NCBI GenBank assembly: GCA_025200525.1
Contig: CM045762.1
Coordinates: 24,989,374 to 25,053,373 of the forward strand
DNA from: Camellia lanceoleosa
Taxonomy: Eukaryota > Streptophyta > Magnoliopsida > Ericales > Theaceae
Direction of reading: 5' to 3'
DNA length: 64,000 nucleotides
Under the pieces are notes generated by a model. The model was not told where the DNA came from. It saw only the letters and a list, made by a program, of their open reading frames with translations, and did not search any database. Positions 46,125-57,854 of the stretch are shown in pieces. Position numbers and translations under genes: made by a program. Every line of letters begins with the position of its first letter. Position 1 is the first letter of the stretch.

Positions 46125-46400
46125 GATATAAACGTAACGTAACGTGACACCTACATAAACGTAACGTGACACCTATACGTAACGTGACATCTACATAAAC
46201 GTAACGTAACGTGACACCTACATAAACGTAACGTGACACCTATATAAACGTAACGTGACATATCTACATAAACGTAACGTAACGTGACACCTATATAAGC
46301 GTGGCGTAACGCGTGACACCAATATGAGCGTAACGTGACACCTATATAAGCGTAATGTGACATTTACATAAACGTAACGTAATGTGTCACGTTACGTTTA
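46125..46400. repeat. Minisatellite of ACGTAACGTGACACC units
   Basis: The core ACGTAACGTGACAYCTA with TATAAACGTA or CATAAACGTA spacers is repeated about ten times in units of 18-30 bp. The core includes ACGT and GTGACAC words. A short inverted copy (GTGTCACGTTACGTTTA) lies at the right end. A 70-codon open frame on the minus strand is just the repeat translated. Confidence 0.85.
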
Positions 46401-46533
46401 TAAACTTAATAAGTTTTTATTTTTTTAATCCGTTTGTTTTGAAATAGATATATAATCTTAATATATTTTTATTTTGTATTATTAATTGTAAAATTTTAAA
46501 AATTATTTATTTTTTGAATTTTTTTTATTTTTT

Positions 46534-46880
46534 TTATATAGAAAAATCAAAGAAAACATAGGCATTTAAACATAGGCATTTATTTGACGACGACGACGAC
46601 GTTGTTGTTGATGATTCTGAGAATCGACCCATTCCTTGTTTAGCTTCCATAGTTTGAGCTTCTTTAACTTTACCAACTGCTGAACGAGTAAACCTTCTTG
46701 GATTTGTTGAAGACTGCAACTTCTGTTCAACACAGGTCTTCCTCTCAATAGTGCGATCTGGAATTCCAGAACCTTTCTCTATCACAGAATCAGTTAGATT
46801 AGTTGCTTTAGGAGGCGGGATTAATTTCCTTTTGGCTACTGAACAGGTAAAACTTTCCCTAGAATCATGGATTTATGAGG
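46534..46880 (-). pseudogene. Fragment of an unidentified host gene
   Basis: On the minus strand an open frame of about 80 codons has non-repetitive, basic content (GIPDRTIERKTCVEQK, then RRFTRSAVGK). More coding-like sequence continues upstream, to about 46,880, in another frame. It ends in a serine run from a GTC microsatellite. I do not recognise the protein. It looks like a captured or eroded exon. Confidence 0.3.
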
Positions 46881-47653
46881 TTTTGTCTCACTTCCATTTC
46901 CATTTGCAGTTTTGAGCATTTGGTTATATCTCTGCCGTTATCAGGTGGTGTGAAAATGGGGGTAAAAAGATTAGGATCTTATGGAATACATTCTTATGAA
47001 AATAGGACTTGAGACTCTATAAGAAATTATACAGGACTTAGCCTAGTATAAGGTTCTGAAAAAGGACTTATAAATAAGTCTCTCTACAAAATTTGACCAC
47101 AAAAAAAAAAACACATTTTTTTGTCAATTGCTAGAAGTATTTACAATATAGAGAATTATAATTAGAAAATTATAGTCTAACGTAAATAAGCCCAACAATC
47201 CACTCAACAAAGGCTTATAATGGAGAGGAAACCACCAGCCAACTAATAAACTCGTGAAAGAGCCTCGTAAAGGGAAAGAAATAAATAATACAACAAATTA
47301 ATAAAGGCGAATTACATTAATGATTCAGGTAATGTAAAACTTGTGTCATTTTAGTTCTTAATCTTTCGGTTGTGATATATTTGACTATAAATTTTGAATC
47401 TCGTTTTAAATAGAACAATTGAAAACACCATTTCCTTTGCAAACAAAAAATATTCAATTTCATGAGTAATATTGTCAATTTGATAAAATATAAACTAGTT
47501 TGATAAAAATAAATGTCAAAAAGTTATTTTTGAACTTTTAAAAATTATTTCTAACCACCAAAGATAAAATTATATAAAAATGATAAATCTTTTACATTTT
47601 AATTTTTTTACCAAATTAATTTTTAATATGAGTTTGAATGATGATCATGTAAT

Positions 47654-47703
<50 letters not shown>

Positions 47704-48700
47704 CAGATGGTTATCATGTAATAGATACGTTTTTGTTGTTAACAAACATTTTTATTTTTTATTTTTTATGATTATCATATAATAAATGTTTATTTGGTTT
47801 TTAATGTGTAATAGATATATTTAATATATGAAATTATTTTAGTTTTGGATTTTTGATTTAATGGATTAGTTTAATAATGACATCAAAGTTGTAGTCATAT
47901 TTGATTTTTGAAAGAATAGAAACTAATTTAACGAAAATAAATATGAAAAAAAATATATTTTAACCCTCCCAAAAGATAAAATTATATAAAAATATGTGTT
48001 TTTAATTTTTTTTTTCACTAATTTAATTTTTAGTTTCTCAGAATTTTTTTTTTTTGAAAATAGATTTTGAAAACCAAACGAAACAGAACTTTATAACTAA
48101 GAAAGTGCTAGCATTTTTTATTAAAAAAAAAGGTCATTACATTTCAAACAATATATAAATTAACTAACACGAAATAAGTTGTATGACAAATATACCCTTA
48201 AAATAGACCGTTTGTAAAGGAAATATCTTTCAAAATTCAAAGCCAAATGTATCACAATTAAAAAGTCAGAAATCAAAGTGATACAAGTCTCAAACTATAA
48301 GAACTATTAGTGTAATTCTTCTAACTAATAAATTTAGCAAAGAACAAATAAACAATACAATAAAGCCTTATAATAAGGGAGAAATTATCGATTTTTGTAT
48401 TTAGTAAGGATTGACTTCCTAACACTCTACATTAAGGGTTGGTTTGTGATGTTCTAAAAAAGTGTATTTTTTGACTTATTGACTTAGTGGGTTTGGGTTG
48501 GATTTGATGTGATGTGTTAGAGAGGTGATGTGATTTAAATAAGATGATGTGACTTAAATAGAATAGTGACTTTTTAACTTTTTATATTATTTAGTGTACC
48601 CCAAACCAAGCCTAAATGTACCGAGGTAACCAATTGAGTTAGTCCAGTTAATTGAAACATAGAATTTATTGGCAGGGCCCACTTTGACAGTATTCAATCC
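46881..48700. other. AT-rich intergenic sequence with poly-T tract
   Basis: There is no credible exon. A 47-base T run lies at 47,657-47,703. The block around 47,570-47,630 (AAGATAAAATTATATAAAAATG then ATTAATTTTTAA) has a degenerate relative at 47,990-48,030, suggesting an old duplication. Confidence 0.45.
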
Positions 48701-48708
48701 ATCCGTAT

Positions 48709-49636
48709 TAGGGGTGAGCAGCGGATATACCGATCCGTCAAAACCGACCGAACCAAACCGATCCGCTGCATTTTGGACGGATGCGTGATGACGAGCGGAC
48801 GGTTGCGGATTGATTTTCTCCAATCCGCCAATTTGGCGGACGGATGGCGAATTTGAGCTTTCTTTGGCCGCAACCGAACCGCCAAACCGCCAAATCGCGA
48901 ACACCCCCAGTAATTTATAAGACTTTGTATTTTCAATTTGTTTAAATATTATGTTTGTGTTTTCAATTGAAAAAAAGTTTAAATATTCTGTTGAAAAAAA
49001 GTTTTCAACTTGAATATATTTTTTAAATTGAAAAAAATAAACATATTATTTATCTATATTTTTTGGTTTTTAAATCTAGATCTAAAAATAATAAATAGAA
49101 AATATGATATATGTTGGTTAATTTTTGTTTTCAAAAACATATGTAGATATAACAATATAGAGACATACAATCTCTAGTACTGTTCTGTTCATGGTTTTGA
49201 TGGTTTGAATTATTATTATATTTTAATAATCACAGATTGTAATACTTTATGTGGATGAATCATACTGTGATTGTAATATGTGGATGAAGCATGCAGTGAT
49301 CGTGATATTCTAAAGTTTCAAACTTTCTTTCTTTAGATAAAGCATACAGTGATTGTAATACTTTTTTAAGTCATTGACTGTAATACTTTCTTTTTCTTTT
49401 TTTTTTTTTTCTTTTTTTTTTTTTTGAGGAAGTGCACAAGTTGAATTATGTTGAAAATTTATAAAATTTTAAACTGCCAAACCGATTCGCATCCATCCGC
49501 CAAACCGCCAATCCGCTCAATCCACATCCGTCAGATTGGCGGACGGATGCGGATTGATTTTCTTCAATCTGCCAATCTGGCGGACGGATGGCGGATTGAA
49601 AGTTTCGTGGCCGCAACCGACCCGCGCCCACCCCTA
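48709..49636. mobile_element. hAT-type non-autonomous element, copy 1
   Basis: The 928-bp element starts TAGGGGTGAGCAGCGG and ends CGCCCACCCCTA. It is flanked by the perfect 8-bp target duplication ATCCGTAT (48,701-48,708 and 49,637-49,644), the size made by hAT transposases. Subterminal parts are GC-rich with GGCGGACGGATG words; the middle is AT-rich. It has no transposase. A relative of almost the same length lies at 59,952-60,876. Confidence 0.92.
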
Positions 49637-49644
49637 ATCCGTAT

Positions 49645-49658
49645 ATTTTGAGAGTATC

Positions 49659-49691
<33 letters not shown>

Positions 49692-50133
49692 GTCGGAAAA
49701 AAAAAATTATTAATTGGAAGAAAGGTCACAAGACAAAGCTGAGGGAGTGGTGCGTCCAGGCTTAGAAGATGAATCCTAACTAGATGGACACTAATAAATA
49801 AATAAATAAATATGTGCAAATCCCAACCAAAACACTTAAAAAAACAAGAAGTTAACTAAAGTAAAATAAGCCTTGAGGGGTTATTTGGAATGTCTTAAAT
49901 AAGTATATTTTTTAATTTTTTGGATTAAAAAGTTAAGGAAAAAAATATGATTGCTTAGGATAATTTTTTAACTTTTTACGAAAAAATGTGTATTAAAAAA
50001 TTATATAAATTAGTATATAAGAGAAGATTGAGATAGAATAGACAGTACGGTGGGATGTCCTAAGGGGCAGCTGTGCAGAGTATAGGTTAGGAGATGACTC
50101 TCTCCTTTTCGGGACATTGAATTGAACGGAACT
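49645..50133. other. Intergenic, nothing recognised
   Basis: It holds a T run near 49,663-49,691 and AT-rich sequence, then a GC-richer stretch from 50,040 that may belong to the outer part of the next foldback element. Confidence 0.4.
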
Positions 50134-50415
50134 GTTCGGCCCGTGAGGGCCCACCATGGGTCCCGTTTTGTTAATCGGAACCGTTCAATATGTAGAACTC
50201 GTCGAGTACTATATATTTGTAAAAAATCACGTTGATCGGATATCGATAACCATCTGACCGGATTAGTTTTTTTCAACTGTTAACTATAACACCATATAGT
50301 TAGCGATATCCGATCAACGTGATTTTTTACAAGCATATAATACTCGACAAGTTCTACACATTGAACAGTTCAAATTATCAAAACGGGACACATGATGAAT
50401 CCCCACAGGCCGAAC
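50134..50415. mobile_element. Foldback (MITE-like) inverted repeat
   Basis: Arms of about 117 bp at 50,134-50,250 and 50,299-50,415 are complementary with scattered mismatches: GTTCGGCCYGTG at the outside and GATATCGATAAC-like at the inside. The loop is 48 nt. Similarity may extend beyond these limits. No target duplication was assigned. Confidence 0.8.
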
Positions 50416-51410
50416 AACACCGTGTTGTTTGTGCACCCCGCCTATGCAATTTTTTCAAAAAAATCTACCCTGTCTATGGGGATATCAGAGTTGTTTGTAA
50501 TAATTTTATATAAAATTAATCTTTATATATATATATATATATTTTTTTAAAGTGAATGATGATAACTTTTAAATTTTTTTTAGTAAGTTTTTAACTTTTT
50601 CAATTTTTTGAGGTATGCCAAACCAATCCTAAATCTCGAAACCTCTGGATCCTTTAAACTATTAATTTTATCTATTAGTTCTTAAATTTTTTTTATTTTC
50701 GCTAGTGTTGAAAACAATTGTTTAAATTAGTAATCGTTAAAGCCTCATTTAATTATAAAAACGTCATTTCAAAATTTTGAAAAACTTAGTTAAATTATAG
50801 TCAATCCCTAATTTTTTTATTCACTGTTTTAAATGAGTGGTGGTAAAGAAAATGAATGTTTGATGTAAGGTGTAAGTTATCTAATATAGTATGAGTTAAG
50901 CCATACCTATTTAGTTGTATGATATAAATTATCCAAATTATAAAATTACTTTCTGTACATTGGATTATTTTTCATCTGTGCAAATTATTTTCAATTGAAC
51001 CATAAGCATAAAAATTAAAAATTAAAAATTAAAAATTATAATAACTAAATAAATAAAATTGATAGTTTAAGAAAGAATAAATAAGAAGGACAAATTACGT
51101 CCCTGTACTTTATCTCTTGTGTCACTTTGGTTCCATCTTTCATGGCAGTGAAAAACAGTCAGCATACATGGACAATTTTAAAAATGAATGTGTCCACACA
51201 TATGCAATTGCTAAAAATCCCAAAATATAACAGTAAAAGAATATTACTCATATCATCACACATTGACCGAATATTAGGAGTAACTCATTTATAAGAACAC
51301 TTCAAGATACAGCAATAAACCAAGATGCTGGACTCTGTCTCGAAGTACAAGCCGGCATGAAAACTAGAACAACGTCTCCATATGACATAATAATATAAGA
51401 GTTTTGATTT
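50416..51410. other. AT-rich intergenic sequence, nothing recognised
   Basis: A TA microsatellite lies near 50,526-50,542 and AAAATTAAAAATT runs near 51,010. No exon was seen. This is where a third exon of the host gene ending at 51,753 might be expected, but I did not find one. Confidence 0.4.
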
Positions 51411-51548
51411 GTGGCACTAAATTGGGGGCACTAATGCTCCTAATTTCCATATAAGGCAAAAAAAAAAAAAAAAAAAAAAAACAAAACAAAACAAAACAGT
51501 TACCTGAAATGAAAATTAGGGACATTAGTGCCCCCAATTTAGTGCCAC
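51411..51548. mobile_element. Short inverted-repeat element (MITE-like) with poly-A centre
   Basis: A perfect 26-bp inverted repeat starts GTGGCACTAAATTGGGGGCA at 51,411-51,436 and is mirrored at 51,523-51,548. Looser pairing continues inward. The centre is an A run at about 51,459-51,481. It lies just downstream of host exon 2. Confidence 0.75.
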
Positions 51549-51752
51549 AAAACATTTTTCCATAATATAAATGTGTGATTGTGTTGGTATGCTTATGAAG
51601 ACATGATCAATTACTTCTCTCTCTCTCTTTTGGCACAAGACACGATCAATTATTTAATTATGGAGTGATTAGAAAGAAGCTTGTTTCATGTGCCCAATGA
51701 AACAGTCAATCAACAAGATGAAATTATCAGGAGTAGAGCAGATGAACAAAAG

Positions 51753-51845
51753 TTAAAGTAGCCTCACACTGCTTTGAACTATTTCTCGTCCTGCCCACCA
51801 TAGAAAAGCTCCCAAACCCACAATTGGTAGAATCACTGCAAGGAG
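51753..51845 (-). CDS. Host gene exon 2: second membrane segment of a conserved plant protein
   Basis: After the acceptor CATCCAG (51,852-51,846) the minus strand reads LLAVILPIVGLGAFLWWAG and then REIVQSS, a hydrophobic span and a WWAGR motif. Phase 0 fits the end of exon 1 at 59,248. From memory, the family continues with a cysteine pair (CPNCG), so a donor is likely at GTGTGAG (about 51,769). Without splicing the frame stops at TAA 51,755-51,753. No later exon was found in the window. Nucleotide changes relative to expectation cannot be judged, but the frame is clean. Confidence 0.72.
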   Translation of the reverse strand, partial: LLAVILPIVGLGAFLWWAGREIVQSSVRLL

Positions 51846-52185
51846 CTGGATGTGAAAAAACATCACAAACAATCAGATCCAATGACAAAAATTGGCTCGA
51901 CTTTCAAGTTAGTAATATCAGAAAATATCTCACAAGGTAAATGTTGCTGATATATAATGGTCAACAGATATCAACTGAATTAAAGCATTTAAGCAATGTA
52001 TGGAAAATATCTTAGATTTTTAGAGACATGAAATGTGGTACTAGCACCATAGGAAAAGTACTTGATTCAAAGCAATGGATGTTGCCAATGCCAACCCAGA
52101 AATTATAGTTGGACAAGAGGGTGAGTGACACAGCGAGCAAAGTAACATGTTACACAAACAATCTAGCACGAGATTATTTAGATAG

Positions 52186-52762
52186 TGTTGGTGATAATTG
52201 CAAATAAAATACCAGAAAATAAGAATAATAAAAATTACAATAACTATTGTAAGGACTGAGGCGCGGGAAATTCGCTTTCTTTAAGGAGATTCAAGCCCTC
52301 TGCGGTTAGGCAAAACCTCACACCGGTGCAGTAGAAAAAACCTTGACTTCTCCCCCTATGCTACAACAGCCCGACTAAGTCGTATGGTTAACCAATACTA
52401 CACAATTGGTTGAACCCAAAACTTTATCATATACACCCTTTTTTATTTGCCTGATAATCTCACACAAAGCATAACAAAGCAACAAAAACTTCTTCTCGTA
52501 TCTCCCAACATAGGAGATTAGCTCAATATATAAAAGTGAAAACTTGTTAGGTAAGGTTCTTGGTGGAGAAGTTAACTAGAGACTAGACCAAGACTTGCTG
52601 AAGACTTGGAGAAGACTAGAAAGATTTGATGTGGATAAGAATGGGGAGACTTAACTAAGACTTATCTAGGAAGTCTTGGAGACTTGTATGGTAAGCAAAC
52701 TAGGTAGAAATGAAAAGAAAAACAACCTATAACACATTATAATATTAAAATACCTGCTAACA
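52186..52762 (-). repeat. 3' LTR of the Copia element
   Basis: 577 bp, plus-strand ends TGTTGG and CTAACA. It aligns without large gaps to 57,273-57,849. Confidence 0.93.
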
Positions 52763-52772
52763 TTCCCCCACC

Positions 52773-53300
52773 TATTTTAATATTATAGGTAATAAAAACT
52801 GAGATTATTAGGCAAATAAGGATATTATGCATCATGGTAGGTGTGCTCTGCATTACCTCCATTAGTGAAATAATAATATCTACTCCAGAGCCAATAGTAT
52901 GCTCAGTATTGAACTATGACTACTTAAGGGAAATAAATAATTATTGCATACACATAATATTCCAGGTGTTCACAAAAGCTTTAAAAGCTAGCACATTACG
53001 GCCTTGTGCAATCCCAGGATTCATGAGTGTGTTTGAGAATTAGCCCAAATCCCATAGATAGCGGCCCCACTACCACACTCACATAGATGAATTCTGTCAA
53101 GGGTGCTCCTGTAACTATGACACCCCACTCAATAAGAGTTACAGAAATTCATTAAGAGTTTTTTAATAACTCAAACTCTACAACGTTATAGGATAAATAC
53201 ACTTACATAATAGGGATGGATAAAATGTAATTTAGTGCATTTTTCACGGCCATCATATGATTGTTTTTCTCATTGAACCCAGTTACAAGATCTCTGGTCC
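52773..53300 (-). other. Copia 3' untranslated region, no gene
   Basis: Sequence between the end of RNase H and the purine tract. Open frames on the plus strand are shadows. Confidence 0.5.
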
Positions 53301-53315
53301 CTGGATTGAGTATCC

Positions 53316-54727
53316 TCATATATGGCTCCTACTATATTTAACGGGCTTCAACCCCATCCCCCTTGATGTATTCCAGACTCTATCTCTTGCTAAGGCCTTA
53401 GTTAATGGATCTGCAAGATTATCACCAGATTTAATATAATCCACATTTATGATGCTATTATTCATATAAGATCTCACAGTACTATGTTTTCTTCTGATAG
53501 GTCTGGATTTACCGTTATAATAATGGTTATTAACTCGACTAATTGCTGCGGTGCTATCACAATGAATCAATATAGGTGGAATCGGTTTTTCTCAACAAGA
53601 GATTTCATTTAACAAATCTCTTAACCAATTTGCTTCTTCACTAGCTGTAGCTAAAGCAATAAGCTCAGCCTTCATTGTTGAATTAGCAATAATGGTTTGT
53701 TTTTTCGATTTCCAACTTATAGCACTACCTCCCAATGTAAATAAGTAACCAGTGGTTAATAATGAATCACCTGACAAGGTATTCCAATCGGTATCACTGT
53801 AACCTTCAAGTACTGCAGGATACTTATTATAAAACAAGTCATATTTTATGGTACCAGATAAATATTTCATAATACGCTCAATGGCTAGCCAGTGATCACT
53901 GTCAGGCTTGCTCGTAAACCTGCTAAGTACTCCAACTGCATATGCAATGTCAGGTCTAGTACAATCAGTCGCATAACGCAAGCTACCAATCATACTAGCA
54001 TATTCGTTTTGATTAATTACATCCTCATCATTTTCAATAGGAAATAAACGCACATGAGGATCAAAAGAGTAAGAACATGCTTGCAGTTATAAAAATTATA
54101 TTTTCTCAAAATTTTCTCAACATAATACGACTGATCAAGAAATATACCATCACAAATTTTGGTAATTTTCATTCCCAAAATATAATTAGCCTCACCAAGA
54201 TCTTTCATATCAAAATGGCTACTAAGCATATTTTTAGTTTCCACGATAATATGCAAATTAGAGCCAAATATAAGTAAATCATCCACATAGAGGCTAATAA
54301 TGACATGTGAATTTTCTCCAGATTTATAGTAGGTGCATTTATCACATTCATTCGTTTTATAGCCATTATAAATCATGCAGGAATCAAATTTCTCATGCCA
54401 CTGTTTAGGGGCCTGTTTTAAGCCATATAGGGATTTAACTAGCTTGCACACTTTGCTTTCTTGACCGGGTTTCACAAAACCCTTAGGTTGATCCATATAG
54501 ATCTCTTCACCCAGGTCTCCATTTAAAAAGACTGTTTTAACATCCATTTGATGAATTTTTAAATCATGAATTGCAGCCACTGCAATTAATAATCTAATGG
54601 ATGTAACTCTAGTAACCGGAGAAAATGTATAAAAAAAGTCAAGATCTGCTTGTTGTTTAAAACCTTTTGCAACAAGTCTTGATTTATATTTATCAATAGT
54701 TCCATCCGGTTTAAGTTTTTTTCTCAA
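53316..54727 (-). pseudogene. Copia reverse transcriptase and RNase H (broken)
   Basis: From the right: the RT has HQMDVKTVFLNGDL, SLYGLKQAPKQWH and the catalytic box SLYVDDLLIFG. A frameshift near 54,050 leads to the RNase H part with RPDIAYAVGVLSRF and GYSDTDWNT. A TGA near 53,594 (probably TGG to TGA) separates this from the end, which has IHCDSTAAI and NLADPLTKAL. A further TGA near 54,779 interrupts the sequence before the RT. These would copy the element's RNA into DNA; no intact enzyme remains. Confidence 0.9.
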
Positions 54728-54960
54728 AACCCATTTACAGCCAATAGTTTTGCAACCTAGTGGTAAATCTACTAATACTCAAGTTTTATTGGATAATAAT
54801 GATTCCATCTCATCATTTACAGCCTCATTCCAAAAAACAGAGTCAGGAGATGCCAAAGCTTCTTGTAAAGTTAATGGAGTTTCCTCCACATTAAAAACAT
54901 GATAATCAGGGCCAAAATCTTTTTCTAATCTGGCTCTTTTACTCCTTCCAGGTTCAAAAC

Positions 54961-55980
54961 CTATAGGATCTTAGTTTTTCTAATCAGATAAAATATTTTC
55001 TTGATAATTTTGACTCCCACCATTTTTAGATTTAAAAGGAAATTTTTCTTCATAAAAAATTGCATCACCTGATTCATATTTTTTTTTTCAATATCAAAAA
55101 ATCTATAGGCTGTATTATTTGTTGCATATCCAAGAAAAGCACAAGTGGCAGCTTTCACACCTAATTTAGGTCTTTTAGGGTCCACAAGTTTAACAAAAGC
55201 TAGACAACCCCAAACCCTTAAATATCTCAAATTTGGCTTATGCCCTTTCCACAACTCAAAAGGTGTAACTTTTATTTTTTTATGTGGCACTCTATTCATG
55301 ACATAACATGCAGTTAAAATTGCTTCTCCCCACAAATTTGAAGGAGCACCTGCTTCAATTAGCATAGCGTTTGTTAAATCAGTTAAAGTTCTATTTTTCC
55401 TTTCTGCTACACCATTCGATGTAGGTGAATATGGAGGAGTAGTTTCATGGATTATTCCCAAAGACTGAGCAAACGAGTTGAATCTAAAAGATTCATACTC
55501 CCGGTCTCTATCACTTCTATATCTTTTAATCTTTTTACTGAATTGATTTTCAACTTCAAGAAGGAATTCTTTAAATTTTTCAAAAGCATCACTTTTATTT
55601 TTCAACAAATATACATAAGTGTATTTTGAAAAATCATTAATAAAAGTGATAAAATATCTATTTCCACCACGTGTTAAAATTCCTTTAAATTCACATAAAT
55701 CAATGTGAATTAATTCTAACAATTTAGTATTTCTCACTACACTTTTATGAGGCCTTTTAGTTATTTTTGCTTGACTGCAAACTTCATATTTCTCAAACTT
55801 ATTTGTTACTCTGGGAATTAATCCTAAACTACTCATGACTCCCACATATCGACTATTAATATGACACAGACGAGTATGCCAAAAATTCATAGAAGATATC
55901 ATGTAAACAGAAACATATGTTTTTTTATTCTCAACATTTAATTTAAACATTCCATCACAGATATACCATTTTCCCCACAA
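54961..55980 (-). pseudogene. Copia integrase (broken)
   Basis: The 339-codon frame starts with the pre-integrase region (FWHTRLCHIN). The zinc-binding HHCC motif is damaged: the first Cys is Tyr in KYEVCSQAK. The core has DLCEFKG, RSDRDREYES (usually RSDRGGEY) and SPTSNGVAERKNRTL, so the D,D,E triad is still visible. The end shows LRVWGCLAFV and CAFLGYA, typical of Copia. The frame breaks at both sides. Confidence 0.88.
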
Positions 55981-57242
55981 ATATGCCTTTTTTAGTAATT
56001 AGATATTGGTTAGATTCAATGGTCTGTTTGAAACCAGCTTTGTTGAGCAGATAACTTGACATCAAATTTTTCCTTATGGACGGTGTGTACAACATATCTT
56101 TTAAAACAAGCACACGTCCAGAGGTAAAATTCAGCTCAACATCCCCATACCCGATTGGAGTCACCAAGCATAACAGTTCTCTTCTCATTAAAAGGAGTGA
56201 AATCTTTGAATCAATCTTTATCATAGCAGACATGCCTATTGGCACCACCCTTCCACAGATTGAACCATAAAAATATCTGTAATCATAGCCACAAATGGTT
56301 CCTCGGTAACATTAACCTGTGGTCGAGACTGTTGTTTCCGAAATTTGCAAGTTCGAGCAATATGCCCACTTTTGCCACACACAAAACATGTCACATTTGT
56401 CAGATCTTGTGAAGAGGGTTCTTGGTTTCATTTCTTTTGCCTCGGGTAATTTTTATTTTGTGGCCTTCCAGTATTTTTCCAAATTTTCTTAACTGGCTTC
56501 AAATGACTATTTTTATGAAGTTGACCTTTAGGTAAAGTATTTCCAGAAGTTAAATTTACCTTTGTAGTAGAATGCTCTTGTGTCATAAGTGCATCTTGTC
56601 CTCATGCTTCCTCCTCCACCCGAATCCATGTGATTAGAGTCTCCAAGGACGTCTCTTTTTGCTTGTGACGCATTGATTTCTAGAACTCCCTCCAAGACGA
56701 TAGTAGTTTGTCAACAATACCTGCTACAACAAGATTGTCTCCAATTTTGATGCTTTCAAATCTAACTTCAGCTACTAACATCTGAAAATCTTGAACTTGC
56801 TCCACCACTGATTTTCCATCTATTATCTGATAGCGGAAAAAACGGCTTGCAGCATATTTTTTTAGCGTTATTTTTTAGCGCCTGCCTCTTCAATGTCATA
56901 TTTGTTTTGCAAGGCTTTCCAAATTTTCTTGGTCTTGATGTAAGTAGTATCATAATAATCATAAAATTGATCTGAAAGACAATTCAAAAGATAATACCGA
57001 CATTTATACTCATCTGCGTTGTATTTCTCAATTTTTTCAAGATGAGCAGCATACTCCTCGTCGGTCATCTCTTCAATGGGGACTTTGTTCGGATTTTTCT
57101 CGGCCAGGATATAGGCCACCTTGAGGAGACTGAGGTAGAAAAGCACCTTGCCTTTCCATCTCTTGAAATGAGCTCTCTTGAACCGGAAGGGCTTGTTGAG
57201 ATCGCCGGTATTCTCATTGGGCTTCTCTAGTACTGGCTCCAT
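55955..57242 (-). pseudogene. Copia gag and protease region (broken)
   Basis: The gag ATG at 57,242 is 31 bp inside the 5' [21 protein letters not shown] and [14 protein letters not shown] are Copia gag strings. Stops follow near 56,870 and 56,685. The zinc knuckle CFVCGKSGHIARTC lies at about 56,390-56,349 with all ligands. A protease-linked segment at 56,248-55,955 includes LVLKDMLYTPSIRKNLMS. The usual protease active site DTG/DSG was not seen and may be lost. Confidence 0.82.
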
Positions 57243-57272
57243 GGATTTTTGCTATTTGAATCTCCTTAAAAT

Positions 57273-57849
57273 TGTTGGTGATAATTACAAATAAAACACC
57301 AAAAAATAAGAATAATAAAAATTACAATAACTTTTTTAAGGGCTGAGGCACAGGAAATTCGCTTTCTTTAAGGAGATTCAAGCCCTCTGCGGTTAGGCAA
57401 AGCCTCACACCGGTGCAACAGAAAAAACCTTGACTTGTCCCCCCCAGGAAACAACAGCCCGACTAAGTCGTATGGTTAACAAATACTGCACAATTGGTTG
57501 AACCCAAAGCTTTATCACATACACCCTTTTTTATTTACCTGATAATCTCACACAAAGCATAACAAAGCAACAAAAACTTCTTCTCGTATCTCCCAACATA
57601 GGAGATTAGCTCAATATATAAAAGTGAAAACTTGTTAGGTAAGGTTCTTGGTGGAGAAGTTAACTAGAGACTAGACCAAGACTTGCTGAAGACTTGGAGA
57701 AGACTAGGAAGACTTGATGTGGATAAGAATGTGAGACTTGACTAAGACTTATCTAGGAAGTCTTGGAGACTTGTATGGTAAGCAAACTAGGTAGAAAAGA
57801 AAAGAAAAACAACCTATAACACATTATAATATTAAAATACCTGCTAATA
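57273..57849 (-). repeat. 5' LTR of the Copia element
   Basis: 577 bp, with ends TGTTGG and CTAATA (the last CA has mutated to TA). It is followed by the target duplication GATAG. Confidence 0.93.
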
Positions 57850-57854
57850 GATAG

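Larger units (their letters stand above)
52186..57849 (-). mobile_element. Ty1/Copia LTR retrotransposon, full length but defective
   Basis: LTRs of 577 bp bound it, with the perfect 5-bp target duplication GATAG (52,181-52,185 and 57,850-57,854). On the minus strand the order is gag, protease, integrase, RT, RNase H, which is the Copia order. A purine tract GGTGGGGGAA precedes the 3' LTR at 52,763-52,772. No standard primer-binding site is evident after the 5' LTR. Several stops and frameshifts make it inactive. The LTRs differ at about 29 sites by eye, near 5%. Confidence 0.93.

Noticed and set aside
46151..46363. 70-codon protein on the minus strand
   Set aside because: It is only the translation of the ACGTAACGTGACACC minisatellite.
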